A stretch of DNA of 64,000 nt. Source: Algoriphagus sp. TR-M9. GTDB taxonomy: Bacteria; Bacteroidota; Bacteroidia; Cytophagales; Cyclobacteriaceae. The notes under the pieces were generated by a model. The model was given only the letters and a program-made list of their open reading frames with translations. It was not told the DNA's origin and ran no database searches. Below are positions 49,095-57,668 of this stretch, piece by piece; within the stretch, counting starts at the first letter, position 1, and the number at the start of each line of letters is the position of its first letter. A program made the position numbers and the translations under genes. The stretch is taken from the NCBI RefSeq assembly GCF_027594545.1, contig NZ_CP115160.1:402501-466500 (forward strand), read 5' to 3'.

Positions 49095-50774
49095 ATGGCA
49101 AATCAAGCTTATGACGCTATTGTGGTCGGATCCGGAATCAGTGGAGGATGGGCCGCAAAGGAGCTGACAGAAAAAGGGCTAAAAGTATTGCTTCTCGAAA
49201 GAGGGCCTATGGTGAAACATGTGGAGGATTATAAAACCGCAACCCTTCCACCCTGGGAGGTTCCGCACAGAGGCAGGAGAACTCAGGAGATGTTGGAAAA
49301 TCACCCGAATTTGAGAAGAGACTACGTACTCAATGAACTGAACCTGGACTGGTGGGCACATGAGGATGAATCACCCTATGTAGAAGAAAAACCATTTACA
49401 TGGTTTAGAGGGTATCAGGTAGGAGGGCGATCCCTTCTTTGGGGAAGACAGTCTTATAGATGGTCTGACCTGGATTTTGAGGCTAATGCCAAAGAAGGTA
49501 TAGCAGTAGATTGGCCTATTCGCTACAAGGATATCGCCCCTTGGTATTCTTATGTAGAGAAATTTGCCGGTGTATCTGGGTCCAAAGATGGACTGGATGT
49601 TTTGCCAGATGGTGAATTTATGCCTCCTATGCCCATGAACTGTGTGGAAAAGGATGCTGCAGCACGGATCAAAGACCACTATAAAGGTGCGAGAACTTGG
49701 ACCATCGGGCGACCAGCCAATATTACCCAGCCGCTTCCAGGACGTCCGGGCTGTCAGTATAGAAGCAAGTGTTCACTGGGATGTCCTTTTGGAGGGTATT
49801 TCAGTACCCAAGCTTCTACTTTACCTGCTGCTGAGGCTACCGGAAACTTGACTTTAAGACCATGGTCTATAGTGCGCAGGGTGATTTATGATAAGGATAC
49901 GCAAAAGGCCACAGGTGTAGAGGTGCTGGATGCAGAAACCAATCAGACCATTGAGTATGATGCTAAAATCGTATTTCTATGTGCTTCCGCTTTCAATTCC
50001 ACAGCTATACTCATGAGATCAGCTACAGATATCTGGCCGGGTGGATTGGGTAGTAGCTCTGATGAATTAGGGCATAATGTCATGGATCACCACTTCAGAT
50101 TGGGAGCCAGTGGTACCATGGAAGGCTATGAAGATAAATATTACTTTGGTCGAAGACCTACAGGACTGTATATCCCGAGGTTCCGAAATGTACATGGGGA
50201 TAAGCGAGATTACCTACGCGGATTTGGTTATCAGGGCGGGGCAAGTAGGAGCGGCTGGAGCCGTGACGTAGCTGAGCTTAATTTCGGAGCACCTATGAAG
50301 GATGCACTGACTAAACCGGGACCTTGGTCCATGGGCATCACTGCATTTGGAGAGATTCTACCTTATCATGACAATACGATCAAGTTTAGCGATACGGTGA
50401 AAGATAAGTGGGGCATGGAAGCCCTAGTGATGAATGCAGAGATCAAGGAAAATGAGCAGAAAATGCGCAAAGACATGATGGACGATGCCGCCGAAATGCT
50501 GGAAATCGCCGGATTCAAAAACGTTAATTCATGGGATGCCGGCTACACTTTTGGCCAGGGGATCCATGAGATGGGGACAGCGAGAATGGGAAGAGATCCT
50601 AAAACCTCTGTATTGAACGGCAATAACCAAGTGTGGGAAGCAAAAAATGTCTTCGTGACTGATGGAGCTTGCATGACTTCTGCCTCTGCGGTGAACCCTT
50701 CGCTTACCTATATGGCTTTGACAGCCCGGGCAGCTGATTTTGCTGTGAGTGAACTGAAAAAAGGAAATCTATAA
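49095..50774 (+). CDS. GMC family oxidoreductase, probable glycoside 3-dehydrogenase large subunit
   Basis: FAD-dependent sugar dehydrogenase of 559 residues. The FAD motif is AIVVGSGISGGWAAKEL at the N-terminus; the C-terminal catalytic pair is His in GIHEMGTARMG and Asn in VNPSLTYMAL. CQYRSKCSLGCPFGG carries a cysteine group seen in membrane-linked GMC dehydrogenases. With the small Tat subunit next to it and a cytochrome c in the cluster, it resembles LacA-type glucoside 3-dehydrogenase. It has no signal of its own and may be exported with the partner. Confidence 0.87.
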   Translation: MANQAYDAIVVGSGISGGWAAKELTEKGLKVLLLERGPMVKHVEDYKTATLPPWEVPHRGRRTQEMLENHPNLRRDYVLNELNLDWWAHEDESPYVEEKPFTWFRGYQVGGRSLLWGRQSYRWSDLDFEANAKEGIAVDWPIRYKDIAPWYSYVEKFAGVSGSKDGLDVLPDGEFMPPMPMNCVEKDAAARIKDHYKGARTWTIGRPANITQPLPGRPGCQYRSKCSLGCPFGGYFSTQASTLPAAEATGNLTLRPWSIVRRVIYDKDTQKATGVEVLDAETNQTIEYDAKIVFLCASAFNSTAILMRSATDIWPGGLGSSSDELGHNVMDHHFRLGASGTMEGYEDKYYFGRRPTGLYIPRFRNVHGDKRDYLRGFGYQGGASRSGWSRDVAELNFGAPMKDALTKPGPWSMGITAFGEILPYHDNTIKFSDTVKDKWGMEALVMNAEIKENEQKMRKDMMDDAAEMLEIAGFKNVNSWDAGYTFGQGIHEMGTARMGRDPKTSVLNGNNQVWEAKNVFVTDGACMTSASAVNPSLTYMALTARAADFAVSELKKGNL

Positions 50775-50791
50775 TCTAAACCAAGGAAACC

Positions 50792-51352
50792 ATGACAATG
50801 AATAGAAGAGATGCATTGAAAAGCGTAGCCCTAATGATGGGCGGGACTATGGTGGGAGCCAGTGCGCTGCTGTCTGGCTGTTCTCCTGAGCATCAGATTG
50901 AAGGGCTTAACTTTGGCCCGGATGACATTGCTTTTTTGGATGAACTGGGAGATACGATTATCCCGGAGACAGATACCCCAGGTGCCAAAGCTGCCGGAAT
51001 CGGCCCCTTTATGGTAATGATGGTGAAGGATTGCTATGATGCGGAGCAGCAAAAGACCTTTGTGGATGGGCTGAATACCATCAGAAAGGACTTTAAATCA
51101 GAACATGGCAAAGACTTCGTGGGAGCACCGGCAGAAGAACGACTTTCCTATCTGAACGGAATGTACGAGAAATACAAAGCCAGTGGAGACAGCCGAGATC
51201 CTCAAGTCATCAATATGCTAAGAGATCTTACTGTTTTGGGATATTTCTCCTCGGAAATAGGAGCTACTCAGGCGCTGAACTTTGTGGAGACGCCGGGCAG
51301 ATTTGACCCATGTATTCCTTGGTCAGATTCGGACAAAGCCTACGCGATTTAA
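50792..51352 (+). CDS. Gluconate 2-dehydrogenase subunit 3 family protein (Tat)
   Basis: A 186-residue small subunit with a Tat signal (MNRRDALKSVALMMGG) and lipobox-like LLSGC. The conserved region follows (FLDELGDTIIPETDTPGAKAAG). Such subunits carry the FAD-containing GMC subunit through Tat and dock it to a cytochrome. It lies 17 bp after the GMC gene, as in LacC/LacA systems. Confidence 0.9.
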   Translation: MTMNRRDALKSVALMMGGTMVGASALLSGCSPEHQIEGLNFGPDDIAFLDELGDTIIPETDTPGAKAAGIGPFMVMMVKDCYDAEQQKTFVDGLNTIRKDFKSEHGKDFVGAPAEERLSYLNGMYEKYKASGDSRDPQVINMLRDLTVLGYFSSEIGATQALNFVETPGRFDPCIPWSDSDKAYAI

Positions 51353-51403
51353 CTTTGAATTAAACTACCTTAATTATTGAGAAAAATTAAGGAGCAAAAC
51401 ACT

Positions 51404-52267
51404 ATGAACAATAACAGAAGAAAATTTCTACAAGTGAGTGCCCTGCTAGGAGCAGGTGCTTTTTTACCGACGGGCTTAGTCTCAGCTGCTGAGTCATTTG
51501 CCAAGCTGAAAAAGTTTGGGATACAGCTTTATTCTGTCAAAGAAGATATGGCCAAGGATGCCGCCGGCACCATGCGCAAACTGGCAGGATTCGGATACAA
51601 GCAATTTGAAGGTTTTGATGGAGGTAAAGGAATTCTATGGGGGATGAGTCCGGCAGAATGCAAGGATTTACTCAAGGATACCGGAGTAGACTTCATCTCA
51701 TCCCATGCCAATGTATTCAAAGACCTAGATGCCCAGGCCGAGCAGGCAGCAGAGGTGGGGATGAAGTATTTGATTTGTCCATATATAGGGGCGCAGAAGA
51801 CGGTGGATGATTGGAAGAAAATAGCAGATCGATTCAACGATGCCGGTAAAACGCTGAAGAAGCATGGGCTGAAGTTTGCCTATCATAACCATGCCTACAC
51901 TTTCGAAAAGCTAGACGGACAGCTTCCTCAGGATATTTTGATGAATAATACGGATCCGAAATTGGTGGATTTCGAACTGGATATGTACTGGGCTTATGTG
52001 GCAGGGTATGACCCATTGGCTTATGTGGCCAAATTCCCGGGAAGGTTTACTCTATGCCATGTGAAAGATGCAGAGGCTGCCGGAAGCGATGCCCATGATC
52101 GTGGAGTATTGCTAGGTAAAGGTGAAATCCCTTATGTGGATATCATCAAGCAGTCTAAGAAATATGGTATGGAATATTTTGTGGTAGAGCAAGAGAGATT
52201 TGTGAACACAAACCCACTAGAAGCAGCTGAGCGAAATGCCAGCTACCTTTCTAACCTTTCTCTGTAA
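51404..52267 (+). CDS. Sugar phosphate isomerase/epimerase-like protein, Tat-exported
   Basis: A 287-residue TIM barrel with a twin-arginine signal (NNNRRKFLQVSALLGAGAF). Motifs KFGIQLYSVKEDM, FAYHNHAYTF, DFELDMYWAYVAG and LCHVKDAE match the isomerase/epimerase family with divalent-metal ligands. The start is chosen at the ATG beginning the Tat signal; a longer frame adds nine residues. It is the last gene of the plus-strand half and the third barrel of this type in the cluster. Confidence 0.87.
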   Translation: MNNNRRKFLQVSALLGAGAFLPTGLVSAAESFAKLKKFGIQLYSVKEDMAKDAAGTMRKLAGFGYKQFEGFDGGKGILWGMSPAECKDLLKDTGVDFISSHANVFKDLDAQAEQAAEVGMKYLICPYIGAQKTVDDWKKIADRFNDAGKTLKKHGLKFAYHNHAYTFEKLDGQLPQDILMNNTDPKLVDFELDMYWAYVAGYDPLAYVAKFPGRFTLCHVKDAEAAGSDAHDRGVLLGKGEIPYVDIIKQSKKYGMEYFVVEQERFVNTNPLEAAERNASYLSNLSL

Positions 52268-52269
52268 CC

Positions 52270-52923
52270 TTAAGAATCTGACGAAGGGAGCTGAAACTTA
52301 CCTCTGAACAGTAATAGGTAAATGCTGATCGCTAGGATAAACAGCAAGGCAACTTCAAATTGTGACCAGAGTTTAGAGCGATTGATCACGATATTGGCCT
52401 TATTGATGAGTTTCTCCCCTTCATCCAATTGAATTTTGCTTAGCTCATCTAAATCTTGCTGGGCTAAGCTTATTTTTTCGTCATATTTTCTGACTTGAGT
52501 GGTGTTCACCCCTGCCGAATCGGTGTAAATGAGCGTGTAGTCCTGGATGTTTAGGTCATTTACAATGATGGATTTGAAGTCACTCAGGTAGGCCTTTTCC
52601 TGCGCCGTAAGTTTTGTTTTTTCAAAGGAATCCACGATGGATAGAATGCTTTTTTCATTATCCATGATCTGAGGGATCACGTCGTCATGATTGGCAGAAA
52701 GCTGGCAGTGATCTATTAATTTCTGAATGGTGAAAAGATGCTCCGAGATCTGAAAAATATATCCCTCCACGATCAACCGGTCATTGTACACCTCTTTGAA
52801 AGTATTGCTCATCCCCTCAAATGACCTCCTCTCCAATAGATTTTTGGCATATATAGCCAGTAGCAAACCGCCTACAATAAGCAATGCTGTCAATTTTCTT
52901 TTGGTGAATCCAGATCCATTCAT
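52270..52923 (-). CDS. Four-helix-bundle sensor-like membrane protein
   Basis: A 217-residue protein with an N-terminal membrane segment (LTALLIVGGLLLAIYA), a periplasmic helical region resembling the 4HB chemoreceptor sensor domain, and a C-terminal membrane segment (FEVALLFILAISIYLLLF). No methyl-accepting, kinase or GGDEF domain follows, so signalling would need another partner. Function unknown. It converges on the isomerase gene with only 2 bp between stops. Confidence 0.7.
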   Translation of the reverse strand: MNGSGFTKRKLTALLIVGGLLLAIYAKNLLERRSFEGMSNTFKEVYNDRLIVEGYIFQISEHLFTIQKLIDHCQLSANHDDVIPQIMDNEKSILSIVDSFEKTKLTAQEKAYLSDFKSIIVNDLNIQDYTLIYTDSAGVNTTQVRKYDEKISLAQQDLDELSKIQLDEGEKLINKANIVINRSKLWSQFEVALLFILAISIYLLLFRGKFQLPSSDS

Positions 52924-52955
52924 TTCAGTAGGTTTTTACGCATGGGAATTGTTGC

Positions 52956-53750
52956 TTAGCGCTGGGGGTTTTGGTCATACACCCGCACGTAATCCACCTC
53001 CATGCGCTGAGGCCAGATGTCAGTAGCTACGCCTTGTTGCCCTCCCCAACCTCCGCCCACTGCGATGTTAAGGATTAAATGAAAAGTCTGGTCAAATGGC
53101 CATTCCTTGTAGTCGCCACCGGTATTTTCAAAAGTGAAGTACTTTTTCCCGTTAATAAAAAAGTCAATCTTTTCCGCAGTCCAGTCAATCGCAAATACAT
53201 GAAAATCGGTATGAAAGTCCGGGATGAGTAGACTTCCTCCTTTCTGTGTACCAATGGTGTGATTGAAAGCCTCGGTATGGACGGTCCCATGTACTTTGCC
53301 GGGATCGTACCCTACATGCTCCATGATGTCTATTTCTCCGCTTTTGGGCCATCCTCCATAGGTGTTCTCGTCTGGCAGCATCCAGATCGCGGGCCAGGTA
53401 CCGCGTCCTTCCGGTAGCTTGGCTTTTACTTCCACATAGCCATATTTCCAAGATGCGTTTCCTTTGGTTACCAAGCGGGCTGAAGTGTATCCCTTGGGAC
53501 GGGTAGAGTCTGCTCTTGCCTCTATGATCAAAATTCCCCTTTCTATTCGGGCATTTTTAAGGTCATTCTGTGTATAATATTCCAGTTCTTCATTTCCCCA
53601 ACCATGGTCTCCCACATCGTAATTCCAATGATTAGGGTCAGGCAGCCCCTCAGTATTAAACTCATCAGACCAAAGTAAACGGGCTTCCTGAGCCTGTATG
53701 CATGAGTTTATGCAGATGATGAAGGAAAAGAGAAATAGTAGCTGCTTCAT
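52956..53750 (-). CDS. Glycoside hydrolase family 16, laminarinase-like
   Basis: Secreted beta-glucanase of 264 residues with a signal peptide (MKQLLFLFSFIICINSC...). The GH16 catalytic motif is GEIDIMEHVG (ExDxxE), with WPAIWMLPD upstream and the jelly-roll strands LWSDEFNTEGLPDPNHWNYD and FHLILNIAVGGGWGG. It probably cleaves beta-1,3 or mixed beta-1,3-1,4 glucans; specificity is inferred. It may supply glucosides to the adjacent oxidation cluster. Confidence 0.92.
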   Translation of the reverse strand: MKQLLFLFSFIICINSCIQAQEARLLWSDEFNTEGLPDPNHWNYDVGDHGWGNEELEYYTQNDLKNARIERGILIIEARADSTRPKGYTSARLVTKGNASWKYGYVEVKAKLPEGRGTWPAIWMLPDENTYGGWPKSGEIDIMEHVGYDPGKVHGTVHTEAFNHTIGTQKGGSLLIPDFHTDFHVFAIDWTAEKIDFFINGKKYFTFENTGGDYKEWPFDQTFHLILNIAVGGGWGGQQGVATDIWPQRMEVDYVRVYDQNPQR

Positions 53751-53820
53751 TTTGGGTTGTTGTTGGAATGGGCTTTGCAATCCATAAAATAGTTAATGTA
53801 AAACCAAAACCACTATTATT

Positions 53821-54012
53821 ATGGCAACTAACTTAAAATTAAAAGGAAACTGGAATATCCTGAAAGGTAAACTGAAAGAGAAGTACGGGGAATTGACCGA
53901 TGATGATCTTGCTTATGTAGAAGGACAGGAAGATCAACTGCTGGGCAAAATCCAGAAACGTACTGGAGAAGCAGAGGAAACTATCAAGAAGGAATTCTTC
54001 GAAGAGTATTGA
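53821..54012 (+). CDS. CsbD family stress-response protein
   Basis: A 63-residue hydrophilic protein with the CsbD pattern LKGNWNILKGKLKEKYGELTDDDL and GQEDQLLGKIQKRTG. Family members are induced by general stress but have no known activity. Single gene, followed by a terminator with a UUCG tetraloop. Confidence 0.9.
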   Translation: MATNLKLKGNWNILKGKLKEKYGELTDDDLAYVEGQEDQLLGKIQKRTGEAEETIKKEFFEEY

Positions 54013-54021
54013 TTTAGAATA

Positions 54022-54047
54022 AAAGGCGGCTTCGGTCGCTTTTTTTA
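54022..54047 (+). terminator. Terminator of the csbD-like gene
   Basis: Stem GCGGC / GTCGC closed by a TTCG tetraloop, extended by A-T pairs, then a T-run, within 10 bp of the stop. Confidence 0.85.
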
Positions 54048-54132
54048 TATTCGCCTGATTAGAATTACATTTTTTCGCTGATTGGATTTATCAGAATGCT
54101 TAACTTGAGACCAAGAAATAAACCCAAAATTC

Positions 54133-55296
54133 ATGGCCTTTTATCATAGACTGGGGGAAATCCCTCCCAAAAGACACACTCAATTCAGACAGCCCGACGG
54201 CTCTCTTTATAAAGAAGAGCTGGTCAGTTCCAAGGGCTTTTCCGGTATTTACTCCACCCTGTATCACATCCATAATCCAAATGCAGTGAAATCCATTGGA
54301 GAACCTGTGCCTTTCCGCTGCGAAGTCGCCCAGGAGCATGGCTTAAACCAGACTCACCTCAAGACTTCCGGTGTGGAATTTACCGGTGAGGATTACTTGT
54401 CATCCCGGCGTATGCTTATGATGAATGGAGATGTGATGATGGGAATCTGCGCTCCGAAGCAAAGGAAGATGGATTACTTTTTTAAAAATGCAGATGGAGA
54501 TGAATTGATCTATGTGCATGATGGAGAAGGGGTATTGTACTCGCAGTTTGGCAAGCTGGAGGTGAGGAAGGGAGATTATATTGTGATTCCACGCACCACC
54601 ATATATAGATTTGAATTCAGTGAAAAAGGTGCGCTCAGGCTGTTGATCATTGAATCGCATGGACCTATTGAGACTGTCAAGCGGTATAGAAATGAAGTAG
54701 GACAGCTACTGGAGCATTCGCCGTACTGTGAGCGGGATATACGCCCACCTCATGAGCTTCATATCGAAGAGGAAAAGGGCGAGTATTTGGTGCAGATCAA
54801 AAAGCAGGGCATGCTTCACCAATACGCCTATGAGCATAGTCCATTAGATATAGTGGGCTGGGATGGATACCTGTATCCTTATGCGCTTTCTATTTACGAT
54901 TTCGAGCCCATCACCGGGAGGATTCATCAGCCCCCGCCGGTGCATCAGACTTTTCAGGCAGGCGGTTTTGTGATTTGTTCATTTGTTCCCAGACTATTTG
55001 ATTATCATCCTCTGGCTATACCTGCACCTTATAATCACTCTAATATTGACTCCGATGAGGTTCTTTACTATGCTGAGGGCGAATTTATGAGTAGAAAAGG
55101 AATAGATCGAGGTTCCTTTACCATTCATATGGGAGGCTTGCCGCATGGGCCACATCCAGGGACGGTGGAGAAATCCATCGGAGCGAAATCTACCGATGAG
55201 TATGCCGTTATGCTGGATACTTTCAGACCGCTCCAAATCACCACTGATGCCTTGGAGTTTGTGGACGAAAACTATCCGATGAGTTGGACAGAGTAG
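54133..55296 (+). CDS. hmgA: Homogentisate 1,2-dioxygenase
   Basis: Ring-cleaving Fe(II) dioxygenase of tyrosine and phenylalanine breakdown, converting homogentisate to maleylacetoacetate. The 387 residues show the double cupin: RLGEIPPKRHTQFRQPDG at the N-terminus, a first beta-domain, and the Fe-site region SNIDSDEVLYYAEGEFMS, FTIHMGGLPHGPHPG and KSTDEYAVMLDTF. It is slightly shorter than the mammalian form. No other genes of the pathway are adjacent. Confidence 0.88.
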   Translation: MAFYHRLGEIPPKRHTQFRQPDGSLYKEELVSSKGFSGIYSTLYHIHNPNAVKSIGEPVPFRCEVAQEHGLNQTHLKTSGVEFTGEDYLSSRRMLMMNGDVMMGICAPKQRKMDYFFKNADGDELIYVHDGEGVLYSQFGKLEVRKGDYIVIPRTTIYRFEFSEKGALRLLIIESHGPIETVKRYRNEVGQLLEHSPYCERDIRPPHELHIEEEKGEYLVQIKKQGMLHQYAYEHSPLDIVGWDGYLYPYALSIYDFEPITGRIHQPPPVHQTFQAGGFVICSFVPRLFDYHPLAIPAPYNHSNIDSDEVLYYAEGEFMSRKGIDRGSFTIHMGGLPHGPHPGTVEKSIGAKSTDEYAVMLDTFRPLQITTDALEFVDENYPMSWTE

Positions 55297-55422
55297 AGTT
55301 ATGCCTACTTGCTCCGATCAGATCAAACCTCTGGCTCGCTGTAAGATATTGGAAGGCCATTTTTACCAAGATTTCTACGCCTTTGATTTAGCAGCTTAAA
55401 ACACTGACCGGACTAAAAAAGC

Positions 55423-55547
55423 AAAGGGGCTGTCTCAACAGGTTTCTTGGTGTCTGCCTGAGGGAAGTCGAAGGTTATTTCCTATAAATTAGGATACATT
55501 TCGACTTTCCTCAAGGTAGCTAGCTATACTTTTGAAACAGCCCCTTT
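55423..55547. mobile_element. MITE-like element with nested inverted repeats
   Basis: About 125 bp between terminal inverted repeats AAAGGGGCTGTCTC and GAAACAGCCCCTTT. Inside is a second palindrome, TGAGGGAAGTCGAA / TTCGACTTTCCTCA. There is no coding sequence. The GGGGCTGTCTCAA terminus recalls ends of several insertion sequences. A clear target-site duplication was not found. It could also serve as a terminator for hmgA and the convergent phosphatase. Confidence 0.6.
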
Positions 55548-55572
55548 TGGATTTTAATAGACTTAGAGTTGC

Positions 55573-57204
55573 TTAATCCGTGATTTCCAAAATAGGTTGT
55601 CCTGTAGCACCACTTGGAAGCTTGATGTCTAGCAACATGGACACCGTAGGAGCTATATCTGTAATCGTGATATAGCGTGAGGTTTGTCCTGCCTTTACAT
55701 TCCATCCATAAAACAAAATCGGAACATGGGTGTCATAGGTATAGCCGGAACCATGAGTAGTGCCAGTAGGTCCTGAGCCAGATAGCCAGCTAGATTCCAG
55801 AATGATCATCAGGTTGCCAGAGGCTTTTTGATTGTACCCCATTTGTACCAGGTGTGGTCTTCCCTTCGCAAAGAATGAATTTCTCATTGCCGATGAAGTA
55901 TAAATCTCTTTGATTCCGTCAAATCTCAAAAGGAAATGTGCCAAAGCATTTTCCATATCTGCTAGGGAGATCCCTTTTTCTAAAATATAGGGTTCATTTA
56001 GGAAGATCTGATCATTGGAGATGTTTTTGACCCATTCCCCCGGTCCATAATTTTTGATCAGAAAATCATTTGTTTCACTTTTTACTTGCCCGCTATTCAG
56101 GTATCCACCCGGCATATTCATGCTTTGCATTAGGGAAGGAATGTCGGCTACTGCATGGTCTGCAGTCAAGAAAACCAGGTATTCCCCTTTGCCATAATTT
56201 TCATCCAAGTAATCCAAAAGCCTTTTTATCTCCTGATCCAGCCTGAGGTAGGTGTCTTCCAGTTCTCTGGAGGTAGGACCAAATCTGTGACCTACATAAT
56301 CTGTAGAAGAGAAGCTCAGAGCTAGGAAATCCGTTTCCTCGCCCATTCCCATTTTTTCCCCTTCCAGCGCAGCTAGCGCAAAGTCAAGTGTTAGTGAGTT
56401 GCCAAAAGGAGTAGAAGAAATCATGCCCAGACCTCCATTATTTTCTTGCAAAGCTGCTAGATCATAAGGAAAGGAGGGGGTGTCTTTTCCTGAAAATGCT
56501 GCTTCAAAGTCATTGTCATCAGCTATACTTTGGATGTAAGTGTCACCAGGGTAGAGTGTTTCCCAAGTCTGATTCAGATAGGAAGCAGGTTTGTTTTGCT
56601 CATTGAATTCCTTCACCCAGTCTGGTAGGGATTCATAGTAGTAAGTGGAAGTCATAAATTCACCATTGGCACCCTCATACCAATAAGCATCTCCAAGGTG
56701 TCCAGCCGGTAGGCTTGCTCCTCGGTCTTTGATTGCTACACCCACCACTTTGGATCTTTGATTGGTAGCCATGCGCAGTTCATCTGTGACTGTAGTGGAC
56801 AGAAGGTTTCTAGGGCTGATTTCGCCTGATCTTGCTGTTCCCCCTACATTGCTTACGGTGCTGTCTTCTGCGCAGTAAATGGATTTTCCCAGCTCTTTCA
56901 CGTACCAATTATTCCCGATAATGCCATGCGTGGAGGGAGTAGCTCCGGTGTATACGGATGCATGACCAGGTCCGGTGTAAGTAGGGATGTAGTTATAATG
57001 ACCATTTTTGGCCATAAAGCCTTCGTTCATCAGGCGCTTAAATCCGCCCTCTTCATAGCGATCGTAATATTTGTGCAGGTATTCCTGGCGCATTTGATCT
57101 ACCACTATGCCTACGATCAGTTTGGGTTTGTTTGCTCTGTTCTGCGCAAACAGATTGAAAAATACTAGCGTGAAAGCCAAAGTAAATATTCCTGTTCTTT
57201 TCAT
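55573..57204 (-). CDS. PafA-type alkaline phosphatase family protein
   Basis: Secreted phosphomonoesterase of the Bacteroidota PafA group, 543 residues. Signal peptide (LAFTLVFFNLFAQ). Metal-site Asp in GIVVDQMR, nucleophile Thr at about residue 77 in TYTGPGHASVYTG, Asn 98/99 in GIIGNNWY, and the monoesterase-type K159/R161 in IKDRGASLPAGH. Zinc ligands lie in SSTDYVGHRFG, TADHAVAD and THGSGYTYDTHVP. It releases phosphate from phosphomonoesters in the periplasm. Confidence 0.93.
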   Translation of the reverse strand: MKRTGIFTLAFTLVFFNLFAQNRANKPKLIVGIVVDQMRQEYLHKYYDRYEEGGFKRLMNEGFMAKNGHYNYIPTYTGPGHASVYTGATPSTHGIIGNNWYVKELGKSIYCAEDSTVSNVGGTARSGEISPRNLLSTTVTDELRMATNQRSKVVGVAIKDRGASLPAGHLGDAYWYEGANGEFMTSTYYYESLPDWVKEFNEQNKPASYLNQTWETLYPGDTYIQSIADDNDFEAAFSGKDTPSFPYDLAALQENNGGLGMISSTPFGNSLTLDFALAALEGEKMGMGEETDFLALSFSSTDYVGHRFGPTSRELEDTYLRLDQEIKRLLDYLDENYGKGEYLVFLTADHAVADIPSLMQSMNMPGGYLNSGQVKSETNDFLIKNYGPGEWVKNISNDQIFLNEPYILEKGISLADMENALAHFLLRFDGIKEIYTSSAMRNSFFAKGRPHLVQMGYNQKASGNLMIILESSWLSGSGPTGTTHGSGYTYDTHVPILFYGWNVKAGQTSRYITITDIAPTVSMLLDIKLPSGATGQPILEITD

Positions 57205-57567
57205 CTGGTTTTAATTGATTTTTTATGGCCACATAAGATAGCGCACCATGTTGAATCATCCCGGTGCGTGTCGTTTGTGACAAACTCGATTTCTTGTGTA
57301 TAGCTTTTAATTGAGAAAGTAGCCCTCTTGGACTGGATTTAACCAGCTTGTCTTTCAGTTTTGTTCTTATAGCAAATTTTTATAGCCCAAAGATAGGGAT
57401 AAGCTCCATTCGTAAAATTAAGACTTTGTTAAATGGTGAAAACAGCAGATCTTGAAAGTCTAAATTGAAATGAGCCTTATGAAATCGAGCCTGTCGATAA
57501 GGACACATTGAAGGATGGATATTTCCTTGGCGAGATTCCATATGACCACTAAAAATCAATTATAATT
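57205..57567. other. Non-coding region upstream of the phosphatase
   Basis: A 363-bp gap without convincing genes. A partial variant of the dispersed repeat begins near its right end: GATTCCATATGACC followed by an A/T tract and ATATGAAA at 57533-57573, similar to GATTCCATGTGACC...ACATGAAA further on. Confidence 0.5.
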
Positions 57568-57668
57568 ATATGAAATCAAGCATGACCCGAAGCGACACAC
57601 AGAGGGATGATTATAATTCATGCGAAGATTCCATGTGACCTTAAAAAAAATTATAAACACATGAAAAA
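57568..57668 (+). repeat. Dispersed ~100-bp repeat, copy 2 (5' region of the M24 peptidase)
   Basis: Nearly identical to 18394-18495. It contains the same 22-codon frame at 57570-57638 (MKSSMTRSDTQRDD...CEDSM) and ends with TTATAAACACATGAAAA, which includes the peptidase ATG. The sequence between the two copies differs only by Thr/Ser at codon 6 and an A-run length. Confidence 0.85.

Noticed and set aside
57607..57660. 18-residue N-terminal extension of the M24 peptidase
   Set aside because: It translates dispersed-repeat sequence and precedes a clear signal peptide that starts at 57661.
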